Assembly (NCBI RefSeq): GCF_034259105.1
Contig: NZ_CP139478.1
Coordinates: forward strand, 261,001 to 325,000
Length of the DNA stretch: 64,000 bases
DNA from: Limosilactobacillus reuteri
GTDB lineage: Bacteria > Bacillota > Bacilli > Lactobacillales > Lactobacillaceae
Direction: 5' to 3'
The notes beneath the pieces are model-generated. The model was given only the letters and a program-made list of their open reading frames with translations, ran no database searches and was not told where the DNA came from. Below, in pieces: positions 10,245 through 19,455 of this stretch (the first letter of the stretch is position 1; every line of letters starts with the position of its first letter). The position numbers and the translations under genes were made by a program.

Positions 10245-10490
10245 ATGAAACAAGGAATTCATCCAGATTATCATCCAGTAGTTTTTGAAGATTCATCTAC
10301 TGGTTACAAGTTTCTCTCTGGCTCAACAGCCACTTCAAGTGAAACTGTTAAGTGGGAAGACGGTAATGAATACCCATTAATTCGGGTTGAAGTTACTTCA
10401 GATTCACACCCATTCTACACTGGTAAGCAAAAGTTTACTCAAGCCGACGGTGCTGTCGACAAGTTCAACAAGAAGTACGGTCTCAAGTAA
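10245..10490 (+). CDS. rpmE2: Ribosomal protein bL31, type B (zinc-independent)
   Basis: 81 aa, the usual length for type B L31. It starts [14 protein letters not shown] and lacks the CxxC zinc ligands of type A L31; it has the longer type B insertion and the [11 protein letters not shown] motif. It is part of the 50S subunit near the central protuberance. AAAGGAGCG lies upstream of the ATG. It is followed by a strong terminator. Confidence 0.95.
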   Translation: MKQGIHPDYHPVVFEDSSTGYKFLSGSTATSSETVKWEDGNEYPLIRVEVTSDSHPFYTGKQKFTQADGAVDKFNKKYGLK

Positions 10491-10508
10491 TCGAACTTCT
10501 TATTATTC

Positions 10509-10548
10509 AAAAAAGTCGGGAAAAGCGAAAGTTTTTCCCGGCTTTTTT
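10509..10548 (+). terminator. Terminator after rpmE2
   Basis: AGTCGGGAAAA pairs with TTTTCCCGGCT around a short loop, followed by T6. Confidence 0.8.
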
Positions 10549-10648
10549 GAATTAAGGCCAATAAATCATTATTAACGTTCTTTTGCGTCTTTAAATATTG
10601 ATCTTTCTCTGCGTATAATATTGATAATTGAGAAAGTGGGGGCTACCT

Positions 10649-11965
10649 ATGCATGAAAAAATTATTAATCGAATAATTGCCCTGCATCGTTATTCTTTTG
10701 TTAGGATAACCCGGCAGACATTAATTATGATTTTTCCCATTGTCTTTATTGGAACGATGGCAAAGATGATTTTGAAAACTGTTTTTAAACCAGATGGATT
10801 TATTTATAATATTGCTTTTCTTGATGTAATACCACAGAACGTGTTGCGGATTATTCAATTTATGTTAACTAGCATTAGTCAATTAACCTTAGGGATTCTA
10901 GGAATTTATACTGTTTATATGGCAGCAAAGTTTACGGCGAAAAGGTATCGGCGAGACGGTAAATTTGCCGGAATAACCGCTATTTTGACCCTTTTACTAA
11001 TGTCTTATCGTTATGGCAAGTCGTCCCCGCAATTTTCCCTTAGCTTTTATCAACGGCTCCTCAGTGGCAATAGTTTGTTAATCGTTTTAATTCTTGGTTA
11101 CGGAATCGGCCAGCTTTACCGGTGGTTAACCCAGCCAAAAGATGATGATAATACCAATGCGTTGCCGTTATTACAGGAACGATCATTTAGTTCAATGCTG
11201 CCAATGACAATTAGTCTTATTTTTGGAGTGACAGTTGCTCTTTTCTTAAATTCCAACACAATCTATCATGCTTGGTCAGCAAGTTACTCCACGTTAGTTA
11301 CGACTGCCCAAGAGCATCGGCAACTATGGCTGACGTTATTAGCTACAATGGGGCTAACAATATTTGATTGGTTAGGATTAGGTGTTCCATACACTTCGAT
11401 GGCGTTAACCTCTGGAGATTCATTTACTGCTAACTTGAACTATGCGTTTGCTCATGGAACTCCATGGAATGTGCCGTATGAGTTTTTAGGCAGTTCTCTT
11501 TATAATTCATTTGCTAACTTTGGGGGCGATGGATTGATCCTGGCCTTGATAGTTGCCATTCTGTTAACTTCTAATGGCTCCTACATGCATCGTGTTGCAC
11601 GGTGGACAGCCTTACCAACATTATTTAATTTTAATTATGCAACAATGATTGGCTTACCGGTTGTATTTAACCCATTATTTCTGATCCCATTTGTCTTCTT
11701 ACCGATTGTAAACATTCTCCTTGCCAGTTTAGCGATTGCGATTCACTTAATACCTTCAACGCCTTACCCGGTTTTGCAGGGGACACCAGGACCGCTTATT
11801 AGTTTTTTGGGGACAAATGGCAATTGGGGAATTTTGATTTTTACCTTGGTATTGCTTTTAATCGATATCGCTGCTTATATCCCCTTTGTAAAAATGACCT
11901 TAGTAGTTGAAAATCGCTTAACATTAGCAGAACAGGGCGTGACCAGTCATGAAAAAAATGACTAA
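10649..11965 (+). CDS. PTS EIIC-type membrane permease, stand-alone
   Basis: 438 aa with about 10 predicted membrane segments. It resembles the lactose/cellobiose-family EIIC domain: an early amphipathic stretch then RQTLIMIFPIVFIGTMAKM, and the GTPWNVPYEF and GTPGPLISFLGTNGNWG regions. No IIA or IIB domain is attached or encoded nearby, so phosphorylation would need subunits from elsewhere; a non-transport or sensor role is possible. ATG 10649 is chosen over the upstream TTG at 10628 because GTGGGGG lies at the right distance. It overlaps the following hydrolase gene by 17 bases, indicating coupled translation. Substrate unknown. Confidence 0.75.
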   Translation: MHEKIINRIIALHRYSFVRITRQTLIMIFPIVFIGTMAKMILKTVFKPDGFIYNIAFLDVIPQNVLRIIQFMLTSISQLTLGILGIYTVYMAAKFTAKRYRRDGKFAGITAILTLLLMSYRYGKSSPQFSLSFYQRLLSGNSLLIVLILGYGIGQLYRWLTQPKDDDNTNALPLLQERSFSSMLPMTISLIFGVTVALFLNSNTIYHAWSASYSTLVTTAQEHRQLWLTLLATMGLTIFDWLGLGVPYTSMALTSGDSFTANLNYAFAHGTPWNVPYEFLGSSLYNSFANFGGDGLILALIVAILLTSNGSYMHRVARWTALPTLFNFNYATMIGLPVVFNPLFLIPFVFLPIVNILLASLAIAIHLIPSTPYPVLQGTPGPLISFLGTNGNWGILIFTLVLLLIDIAAYIPFVKMTLVVENRLTLAEQGVTSHEKND

Positions 11966-12839
11966 ATTAATTCTCCACACTCGTTTAGTATTGATTGGCC
12001 TAATATTGATCTTAGTCCTAATGGCAATCCCAGCATATTTTTGGATGAAAGATACAAATAAATATTTAGCTGCCCAACATAATTCTAGAACGTCGCCGAT
12101 AATTATGGTTCCAGGAAGCTCAGCAACACAAAACCGCTTTAATCCGCTTATTCGTAAACTTAACGAAGATAGTCCTAAAAAACATAGTGTGTTGCGATTA
12201 GAAGTAATGAATAGCGGTAAAATTGTTTCGCAAGGATGGATAAATCGTGGCGATAACGAGCCAATTATCGTGATTGGCTTTGAGAATAATCATGATGGTT
12301 ATCAAAATATAAAGAAACAAGCACAAATGGTTAATCAGGCTTTTGAACGATTGACGGAAGAGTATAACTTTAATAACTTTAAGGCGTTTGGCCATTCCAA
12401 TGGGGGTCTAGTATGGACTTATTGGTTGGAACATTACTACTCTAAATATAAAGATGCGATTACAATTAAAAGGCTGATGACACTGGGAACGCCATACAAC
12501 TTTGCGGAATCTTCTGTTAGCCATCCGACACAAATGTTTTCTGATTTTGTAAAGTATCGGAGTCGGATTCCCAAAAACTTATTAGTTTATTCGGTCGCGG
12601 GAACAGAAACTTATACATCCGATGGCCTTGTCCCAGAAGGAAGCGTCGATGCTGGTAGGTATATTTACCAAAAACAAGTGGCCCATTATACGAGTATAAC
12701 GGTCACGGGAAAAGATGCTCAGCACTCTAGATTGCCGCAAAATAAGCAGATTGTACGGTTAATTGAAGAGTATCTGCTTGATCCAAATGACAATGGTAAT
12801 CCTAATTCGCAAAATAAGCAGGGGGCTACTCAAAATTAA
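11949..12839 (+). CDS. DUF915 alpha/beta hydrolase, membrane-anchored or secreted
   Basis: 296 aa. The N-terminus has a basic stretch followed by a hydrophobic segment (about 10-30), so it is exported or anchored with the body outside. The hydrolase fold shows an oxyanion region IIMVPGSSATQNRF, the nucleophile elbow GHSNGG, and a late His in QHSRLPQN. This is the DUF915 cell-surface hydrolase family common in lactobacilli. It overlaps the PTS IIC gene and precedes the sortase by about 50 bases. Substrate unknown, probably a lipid or cell-wall ester. Confidence 0.8.
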   Translation: MKKMTKLILHTRLVLIGLILILVLMAIPAYFWMKDTNKYLAAQHNSRTSPIIMVPGSSATQNRFNPLIRKLNEDSPKKHSVLRLEVMNSGKIVSQGWINRGDNEPIIVIGFENNHDGYQNIKKQAQMVNQAFERLTEEYNFNNFKAFGHSNGGLVWTYWLEHYYSKYKDAITIKRLMTLGTPYNFAESSVSHPTQMFSDFVKYRSRIPKNLLVYSVAGTETYTSDGLVPEGSVDAGRYIYQKQVAHYTSITVTGKDAQHSRLPQNKQIVRLIEEYLLDPNDNGNPNSQNKQGATQN

Positions 12840-12888
12840 TTAAGCAGGTTATACTAAGTTCATAATAAAAAGTAAGGAGTTCAATATC

Positions 12889-13593
12889 GTGAAAAAAGAT
12901 AAAAAGCGATCACTTGAATGTTTACGGTGGACAGCGGTTGTTGTACTGTTATTGGTATCAGTTGTCTTAATTTTTAACCAGCAGATTAAGTCTTACTTGG
13001 TAGGGAGTTATAAACCTGAGATTACTCGGCAAACGGTTCAAAGCAACCAAAAGAAAAAGGCGACTTATGATTTTCAAAGTGTCAAAGATCTTAACTTGCA
13101 AACGGCTGCCAAGGCTCGTGCAAATAAGCAATCGATTAATACCATTGGAGCAATTACGGTTCCCGCTATTAATATGACGATTCCAATTGCTAATGGGGTT
13201 GATAATACAACTCTTGCGTTAGCAGCAGGAACCCTTCGTCCAGACATGAAGATGGGGGAAGGAAACTATGCGTTAGCTGGTCATAATATGGCCCATGGAA
13301 GTAAAATCCTATTTTCCCCATTGTACTATCATGCTAAGGTGGGACAGATGATTTATATCACCAACATGGATCGCGTTTATGAATATAAGATTTATCAGCG
13401 TGAATTTATTGCGGCGACCCGGGTTGATGTGGTAGACAATACGCCGGAAAAGATTATTACTTTGATTACTTGTGACGCTACCGGGGCCAATCGGTTGATG
13501 ATCCGCGGTAAATTTGTTAAATCAGAACCATTTACGAAAGCACCACAAAATGTACAAAAGAATTTTAGCGAGAAATATACAACAGGTCGTTAA
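12889..13593 (+). CDS. srtA: Class A sortase
   Basis: 234 aa from GTG, preceded by AAGTAAGGAG. One N-terminal membrane segment (about 17-32) anchors it with the catalytic domain outside. The catalytic His is at about 132 in AGHNMAHGS, Cys at about 195 in TLITCDATG, followed by the conserved Arg-containing NRLMIRGKF. It links LPxTG-type surface proteins to the peptidoglycan cross-bridge; no LPxTG protein is encoded in this window. Probably the housekeeping sortase. Confidence 0.9.
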   Translation: MKKDKKRSLECLRWTAVVVLLLVSVVLIFNQQIKSYLVGSYKPEITRQTVQSNQKKKATYDFQSVKDLNLQTAAKARANKQSINTIGAITVPAINMTIPIANGVDNTTLALAAGTLRPDMKMGEGNYALAGHNMAHGSKILFSPLYYHAKVGQMIYITNMDRVYEYKIYQREFIAATRVDVVDNTPEKIITLITCDATGANRLMIRGKFVKSEPFTKAPQNVQKNFSEKYTTGR

Positions 13594-13594
13594 A

Positions 13595-13698
13595 GGGAGC
13601 GAGACAGAAGTCACTTGTGACTTCGTTTTCGAGCCCCCGCAAGCAACAATAGGCCTCCAATGTTCGGTTTTTGAGCCGAACGTTGGAGGCCATTGTTG
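13595..13698. repeat. Intergenic palindromic element with a 23-bp hairpin
   Basis: Two palindromes follow srtA. GAAGTCACTTGTGACTTC at 13607-13624 is a perfect inverted repeat. At 13644-13698 a long hairpin pairs CAACAATAGGCCTCCAATG... with its complement, with three mismatched pairs over about 23 base pairs and a loop of about 8 bases. It lacks a clean T run, so it is not an ordinary terminator; it looks like a dispersed intergenic repeat. An ORF across it (13514-13732) is spurious. Confidence 0.6.
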
Positions 13699-13801
13699 TA
13701 CTGCGTATTTGCTTTTTATGAAAGTAACTTAACTTATATCAAAGTCCTTTTTTGTTTGCAAATTTTTACGATATTTGTAATCCATTCCAAATTAAGAAAA
13801 A

Positions 13802-15080
13802 GGTGGATTATAGAATGAAGTTAGCCACCCAGTTGGTGGTAAATAAAAAACGCCATTCGGCGTGACATCAGGTATCATATTAAGTGAACCAAACCTATAT
13901 GAAAGGATGTCCGTCAAATGACGCACTTAAATGATACCATGTCTACTAGTTTATTGACTACTCATAAAAAGAATGCTCATCTTACTAAAGAAGAACGTGT
14001 GATGATTGCGACTTTAAAGTCGCAAGGACTTTCCAATCGCGCAATTGGTCGCCAATTAGGAGTTAATCATCAAACAATTAATAACGAGCTCAACCGTGGT
14101 ACGGTCCGCCAACTTCGTCGTCAAAAATCTAATGGTAAGATTTACGAATATTCTTACTACATCTATAGTTATGAAGCTGGTCAGGCCACATATCTTGAAC
14201 ATCACCGCCATTCTGGTCGTCGTCGCTTATATTATTCTTCAAAGCAATTTTTACGATTAGCTGATCAGCTAATGCTTGGTGAGTTTGACGACCACCATTA
14301 CTCCCCACAAGCGGTTATTTATAAGGCTCGAGATTTAATGAATGATGGCACCCTGATCCCAAAGTCGGTTGTAACTTTATATCAATGGATTAATGAGGGT
14401 GTGCTTCGTACGTCCAATTTAGACCTCTTTGAAAAACCTAAACGTAAGCATCATCGAACTCATCCGCAAGCTAAAAGGTGCTTAGGGCCTAATATTGCTC
14501 AACGACCTCAAACTGCGGACCAACGGTCCGAAATTGGCCATTGGGAACTAGATACAGTTCAGGGACAGAAAAACGGTAATGACAGTGTTGTACTAGTAAT
14601 GACTGATCGCCTTTCACGAGTTAATATCACGAGTAAAATTGCTGGTAAAACTGCGCATGCAGTAAATCAGTTCTTTATAAATTTACGCCAGAAAATGGGC
14701 ACAGATGCTTACTATCGCATCTTTAAGACAATAACCTCTGACAACGGTTCAGAATTTAGTGAGTTAACACAAGTTCACGATCATGTTTTCTATGCTGATC
14801 CGTATTCCCCTTGGGAACGTGGATCCAATGAGATCAATAACCGGTTTCTCCGCAAGGAGATTACCAAAGGTGAAGCTATAAATAACTATAGTAGTGCTCA
14901 GATCATAGCGACTAATGATTGGATGAATCACTATCCACGAGCTATGTTTAATGGACATTCGTCAATGGATATCTATCGTAAGGCCTTCTACCAAGAGATA
15001 TCACAGCTCCATCAACCAATAATCAATTGGTCAGTATTATTTATTTGAGTCCAGTGGCTAACTTATTCTTGAAATTTAGG
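13802..15080 (+). mobile_element. Complete 1279-bp IS30-family element, copy A, with 13-bp target duplication
   Basis: The element starts GGTGGATTATAG and ends CTTGAAATTTAGG; the inner terminal repeats share AAGTTAGCCAC. It is flanked by the 13-bp direct repeat AAATTAAGAAAAA at 13789-13801 and 15081-15093. A copy of identical length lies inverted at 52820-54098 and encodes an identical transposase. It separates srtA from what is probably its original terminator at 15144. Confidence 0.92.
13918..15048 (+). CDS. IS30-family transposase (376 aa)
   Basis: The N-terminal helix-turn-helix LTKEERVMIATLKSQGLSNR is the IS30 DNA-binding motif. The C-terminal retroviral-type integrase core has the DDE residues in HWELDTVQGQ, TSDNGSEFSE and WERGSNEINN. 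It is full length and identical in protein sequence to the copy at 52852-53982, so it may be active. GAAAGGATG lies before the ATG. Confidence 0.95.
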   Translation: MTHLNDTMSTSLLTTHKKNAHLTKEERVMIATLKSQGLSNRAIGRQLGVNHQTINNELNRGTVRQLRRQKSNGKIYEYSYYIYSYEAGQATYLEHHRHSGRRRLYYSSKQFLRLADQLMLGEFDDHHYSPQAVIYKARDLMNDGTLIPKSVVTLYQWINEGVLRTSNLDLFEKPKRKHHRTHPQAKRCLGPNIAQRPQTADQRSEIGHWELDTVQGQKNGNDSVVLVMTDRLSRVNITSKIAGKTAHAVNQFFINLRQKMGTDAYYRIFKTITSDNGSEFSELTQVHDHVFYADPYSPWERGSNEINNRFLRKEITKGEAINNYSSAQIIATNDWMNHYPRAMFNGHSSMDIYRKAFYQEISQLHQPIINWSVLFI

Positions 15081-15143
15081 AAATTAAGAAAAACACAATG
15101 ACAGTAAAAAATAGCCAAATTAAAATAAATTTTAAGTAAACAG

Positions 15144-15185
15144 ATGAGCGAACGGACAGGAATGCCACCGTTTGCTCATTTTTTT
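15144..15185 (+). terminator. Terminator upstream of ppsA (probably the original srtA terminator)
   Basis: ATGAGCGAACGG pairs with CCGTTTGCTCAT, followed by seven T. It now lies downstream of the IS. Confidence 0.8.
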
Positions 15186-15201
15186 GCTGTAAATAAATTT
15201 C

Positions 15202-15230
15202 TTGACTCTTTTTCAGGAACCGCCTAAGAA
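15202..15230 (+). promoter_or_regulatory. Putative promoter of the ppsA operon
   Basis: TTGACT at 15202-15207, 17-base spacer, TAAGAA at 15225-15230. The -10 is weak, which would suit an activated or weakly expressed operon. Confidence 0.45.
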
Positions 15231-15261
15231 AGAGATACATTGAATTTAAGGAGATGCAGTA

Positions 15262-17643
15262 ATGGAAAAGCGCGAACAAAAGAATGTTTTATGGTTTGAT
15301 GAATTGCATCGCTCTGGCGTTAATCTCGTTGGTGGGAAGTCCTCTTCATTAGGTGAAATGACTTCTGCAATGAAAATTCCAGTTCCATATGGCTTTGCAA
15401 CGACAACTCACGCTTATCGTCAATTTATGGCGGAAACGGGATTAAACGACCAAATTAATAAATTATTAGCTGAAATTAATGATTATGAAAATGCTGATGA
15501 ACTTCATCGGGTTTGCTCACATATCCGGCAGATGATTGTCGAAGCACCGATGCCAAGTGAGATTGCTATGACAATCAAAAAAGCTTATACAGCCTTATCA
15601 GAAAAAATGGGTGAAACCGAACCGTTTGTAGCGATTAGGTCAAGTGCTACCGCTGAAGATTTACCAAATGCTTCTTTTGCGGGGCAGCAAGAATCGTATT
15701 TGAACGTGCGTGGAGCTGAAATGGTATTAGCAAAGGTTCAAGAATGTTATGCTTCCTTGTTTACCGATCGGGCAACCTATTACCGGCATAAGCAACATTT
15801 TCCTCATGAAAAAGTGGCTTTATCGGCGGCCGTTCAGATGATGGTTTTCTCAAAAGCTTCTGGGGTTATGTTTTCAGTTAACGTGGCGAACGGAAATGAT
15901 GCCCAAATTGTTATTGATACGATTTGGGGATTAGGTGAATACATTGTTTTAGGAAAAGTAACACCAGATCATTTTGTAATTAATAAAAATAATCTTCAAG
16001 TAGTAGAACGTTCGGTAGTTCCGAAGGCGATTGAATTGTGTCAAACCCCTGGTGGCGGAGTGCATGAAGAATCGGTGCCAGCAGACCGGGCAATCCAGCC
16101 GGCACTAACTGAAGACCAAATTCATGAATTAGCGGGATATGCAAAAGAAATTGAAAAGCACTATGGTTGTTACATGGACATGGAATTTGCGCTAGATGCA
16201 CGCACAGATCGGTTATGGCTAGTGCAAGCTCGTCCAGAAACGGTTTGGTCGAATAAAAATAATAAGCAAGCAACAAAGGAGTCCACTGTCTCAATGAATA
16301 AAACTAAAAAAATCTTGGTCAAAGGATTAACGGCAAGTCCAGGCGTTTCCACTGGAAAGGTGCACGTAATTGCGGATCCTAAAGATATTGATGAATTTGA
16401 AAAAGGAGAAATATTAGTAACGTTGATGACTTCGCCTGACTGGGTACCGGCAATGAAAAAAGCATCAGCAATCATCACCGATAATGGTGGAATGACCTGC
16501 CATGCCGCAATTGTTTCTCGTGAAATGCAGATCCCATGTATTGTTGGAACTAAGAGCTGTGGGCAAGCAGTTACTGAAATGCTGCAAGATGGCGCACAAG
16601 TAACCGTTGATGCTAAAAACGGGGTCGTTTATCAAGGCGATCTTGCAGAACAATTTAACGGCGAAAAGGAGACAACGGAATGTCACCATGCAGAATATTA
16701 CGCGCCGACTGCAACCAGGGTCATGATGAATTTAGGCGATCCAGAACTAGCAGAAAAATATGCAGAACTTCCTGTTGATGGTATTGGCTTAATGCGAGAA
16801 GAATTTCTTTTGACGACTTATATTCATGATCATCCCCTCTACTTAATTGAAACTGGTCATCCTGAAAAAGTTGTTGATATGTTAGCAGATGGGATTGCTA
16901 AAGTGGCTCGGGCGATTGCTCCACGGCCGATGGTTTTACGTTTTTCTGATTTTAAGTCGGGAGAATACCGTAATTTAACGGGCGGCGATAAATATGAGCC
17001 CCATGAACCTGCCGACTTATTGGGATGGCGCGGCGCTTCTCGGTACTATGATTCCAAATATATCGAAGCTTTTAAGCTAGAACTTGCGGCGGTAAAAAAG
17101 GTGCGTCAAGAATTCCGGTTAAAGAACCTCAATGTAATGATTCCGTTTGTCCGCACCGTTGCCGAAGCTGATAAAGTTACAAAATTAATGGCAGCTGCCG
17201 GGTTACATCGTGGTCCAGATTTTAAGGTATACATGATGGCCGAGATCCCAAGTAATATCATCTTGGCAGATCAGTTTAATAAATATGTTGATGGTTATTC
17301 GATTGGGTCCAATGATTTAGCAATGCTTATTTTAGGTTGTGATCGGAATAATGATACAGTGGCCCACCTCTTTGATGAACGCAATCTTGCGGTAAAACGT
17401 GCGATTAGCCACCTTATCAAGGCTGCTCACCAAGATAACAAGACGGTTTCAATATGTGGGCAAGCACCATCTGAATATCCTGAATTAGCATCTTTCTTAA
17501 TTCAACAAGGGATTGATTATATTTCAGTTAATCCAGATATGGTTAAAGAAACCAAACAGAACGTGGCAAGGATTGAACAGCGCATAATCCTGGATAATGC
17601 GACGGGTAAGGGACGACAAGCTGTGGAAAATTATGCATGGTAG
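15262..17643 (+). CDS. ppsA: Phosphoenolpyruvate synthase (pyruvate, water dikinase)
   Basis: 793 aa, the length of E. coli PpsA. It converts pyruvate and ATP to PEP, AMP and phosphate. Domains in order: N-terminal ATP-grasp pyruvate-binding domain (VNLVGGKSSSLGEM, AIRSSATAEDLPNASFAGQQ), the swivelling phospho-His domain (GGMTCHAAIVSRE, catalytic His), and the C-terminal PEP/TIM-barrel domain (GLMREEF, RFSDFKSGEYRNLTGG, SICGQAPSEYPE). AAGGAG precedes the ATG. It is first of five closely spaced genes. A PEP synthase is a gluconeogenic enzyme, unusual to see in a sugar fermenter. Confidence 0.93.
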   Translation: MEKREQKNVLWFDELHRSGVNLVGGKSSSLGEMTSAMKIPVPYGFATTTHAYRQFMAETGLNDQINKLLAEINDYENADELHRVCSHIRQMIVEAPMPSEIAMTIKKAYTALSEKMGETEPFVAIRSSATAEDLPNASFAGQQESYLNVRGAEMVLAKVQECYASLFTDRATYYRHKQHFPHEKVALSAAVQMMVFSKASGVMFSVNVANGNDAQIVIDTIWGLGEYIVLGKVTPDHFVINKNNLQVVERSVVPKAIELCQTPGGGVHEESVPADRAIQPALTEDQIHELAGYAKEIEKHYGCYMDMEFALDARTDRLWLVQARPETVWSNKNNKQATKESTVSMNKTKKILVKGLTASPGVSTGKVHVIADPKDIDEFEKGEILVTLMTSPDWVPAMKKASAIITDNGGMTCHAAIVSREMQIPCIVGTKSCGQAVTEMLQDGAQVTVDAKNGVVYQGDLAEQFNGEKETTECHHAEYYAPTATRVMMNLGDPELAEKYAELPVDGIGLMREEFLLTTYIHDHPLYLIETGHPEKVVDMLADGIAKVARAIAPRPMVLRFSDFKSGEYRNLTGGDKYEPHEPADLLGWRGASRYYDSKYIEAFKLELAAVKKVRQEFRLKNLNVMIPFVRTVAEADKVTKLMAAAGLHRGPDFKVYMMAEIPSNIILADQFNKYVDGYSIGSNDLAMLILGCDRNNDTVAHLFDERNLAVKRAISHLIKAAHQDNKTVSICGQAPSEYPELASFLIQQGIDYISVNPDMVKETKQNVARIEQRIILDNATGKGRQAVENYAW

Positions 17644-17658
17644 AAAGGATTGAATAAA

Positions 17659-19443
17659 ATGCAAATTTTTGTTGATATTAATCCTTCTGAAAATGGTAAT
17701 GGTTCACAAGAGTTTCCGTTTAAGTACATCCAACAAGCGGCGGATATCGCTCAACCGGGGGATTATGTTCAAGTAATGCCGGGGGAATATCATGAGGAAG
17801 TTCATCCACAATATTCCGGCACTAGTGATAAGCCGATTATTTATGCATCTGCTAAGCAAAATCGGGCAATCATTACGGGCGCTGACCGTGTTACTGGCTG
17901 GCAACATGTTGCTGGTCCGGTATGGCAATTAAAACTCCCTAATGCCGAATTTGGTAACTATAATCCATACAACGTTTTAGTTGATCAAACCTTTAATCAT
18001 GCCGGTGAAATCTTCCTAAATAATAAAGCAATGTATGAGGTTGATCAGTTAGCAAAAGTTGAAACACCAAGTGAAAACAAACTTTCCCGAGACCGGAAGT
18101 TTACCTGCTATACCTGGTATACCGAACAGTTGCCAGCAGAAGATTCAACCGTAATCTATGCAAACTTTCAAGCGCAAAATCCTAATGATGAACATGTTGA
18201 CCTGACTTTCCGTGAGACGTGTTTCTATCCAGAAAAAGCAGGACTCAATCACCTTATTCTATTGGGCTTTACAATGACAAAGGCTGCTTGTCGGTGGGCA
18301 TCTTCGCAATATAATAAGGGGATTATTGGTACTAATCGTGGTCAGGGATGGAAGATTGCCAAGTGTGACGTTTCTCACGCTAAGTGTTCCGGGATTTCCC
18401 TTGGTCGAAATATTGTTCCAACCATTGACGATGATAAGGCTTATCCACATCGGATTAAGAACAATACGATTCATGATTGCGGGCAGACCGGAATTATCGG
18501 TGTTGAAGGCAACCCATCGCCAATTATTGAACACAATAGTATTTATAACATTAACGTCCGGCAAAACCTTGTCAGCGATGATGTTAGTGCGATCAACCTT
18601 TCGCCAGCGATTGGGGCTAAGATTTTACGCAACTGCATTCATGATTGTACGCGCGGAATATGGCTTGGTGACAAGGTTGAAGATACCCAAATTTCACGGA
18701 ATGTGTTCTACAACAATTCACTGCCAGATTCATTTGAAGTCACAAACGAAAATCGGGAGGACTTAGTTGCGGCCCTTGGTGAAGATATTGAAATTAAGAA
18801 TTCGATGGGTGTGACCTTGATTGATAAAAATTTCTTATTATCAGATTGTGCACTTAAGCTCGAATCTAAAGGCGTCCTTCTCGTTCATAACCTAATTAAT
18901 GGCAGTGTGGAATGGTTAAGCAATACGAATGTTGTTGAAAATGACCCTTACTACCACCGCCTTTACCAACAAAATGTGCCAGAAAGTGCTCCTTACGATT
19001 CTTCCTGTTTCTATAACAATGTCTTTATCCGGAAGAACCTCCGGAGTGAAATGGCAAAATTAATGGCATTTGCCCACAAACAGGCAAGTGAACAACCAAT
19101 CGATAATCATAGCGATGATAATGCTGCTTATGTTGGCCTAGTCAGTGGACAACGAAGCTATATTCCAGCTAATAAAGCAGGAAATATCTTTATGAATGAT
19201 GAGCAAGAAGACGTTAAAGTCGCCATCGATTCAAACGAAGATGGGGTATTTCTTGATAGTAATATCTACGACTACTTGAATGAAGATACCAGTCGGGTGA
19301 TCGCGGTTGGTGTTACTCCCAAGACTGCCCGTGATTTTGATACAAATTTCTTAGGGAACCATCGTGAAGGAATTAGTGTAACCGCTGGACCTTTTGATAC
19401 GAAAGAAGAATATAGTCGACGCTTATTTAGGCTACTGTTTTAA
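17659..19443 (+). CDS. Right-handed parallel beta-helix protein of unknown function, cytoplasmic
   Basis: 594 aa. The N-terminus (IFVDINPSENGNGSQEFPFKYIQQAADIAQPGD) is typical of DUF1565/pectate-lyase-like beta-helix proteins, and the middle has repeated coils of the form IKNNTIHDCGQTGI, IEHNSIYNI, LRNCIHDCTRGIW. No signal peptide is present, so it should act inside the cell. Relatives include polysaccharide lyases and epimerases, but I see no decisive catalytic motif. ATG 17659 is chosen over TTG 17650 because GAAAGGA lies 9 bases upstream of the ATG. It sits between ppsA and a TIM gene, with 12 bases to the latter, which implies a role in the same pathway. Function unknown. Confidence 0.8.
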   Translation: MQIFVDINPSENGNGSQEFPFKYIQQAADIAQPGDYVQVMPGEYHEEVHPQYSGTSDKPIIYASAKQNRAIITGADRVTGWQHVAGPVWQLKLPNAEFGNYNPYNVLVDQTFNHAGEIFLNNKAMYEVDQLAKVETPSENKLSRDRKFTCYTWYTEQLPAEDSTVIYANFQAQNPNDEHVDLTFRETCFYPEKAGLNHLILLGFTMTKAACRWASSQYNKGIIGTNRGQGWKIAKCDVSHAKCSGISLGRNIVPTIDDDKAYPHRIKNNTIHDCGQTGIIGVEGNPSPIIEHNSIYNINVRQNLVSDDVSAINLSPAIGAKILRNCIHDCTRGIWLGDKVEDTQISRNVFYNNSLPDSFEVTNENREDLVAALGEDIEIKNSMGVTLIDKNFLLSDCALKLESKGVLLVHNLINGSVEWLSNTNVVENDPYYHRLYQQNVPESAPYDSSCFYNNVFIRKNLRSEMAKLMAFAHKQASEQPIDNHSDDNAAYVGLVSGQRSYIPANKAGNIFMNDEQEDVKVAIDSNEDGVFLDSNIYDYLNEDTSRVIAVGVTPKTARDFDTNFLGNHREGISVTAGPFDTKEEYSRRLFRLLF

Positions 19444-19455
19444 GGAGGTAAAGGA

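Noticed and set aside
13514..13732. 72-codon ORF after srtA
   Set aside because: It overlaps srtA in another frame and crosses the large palindrome; it has no ribosome-binding site.
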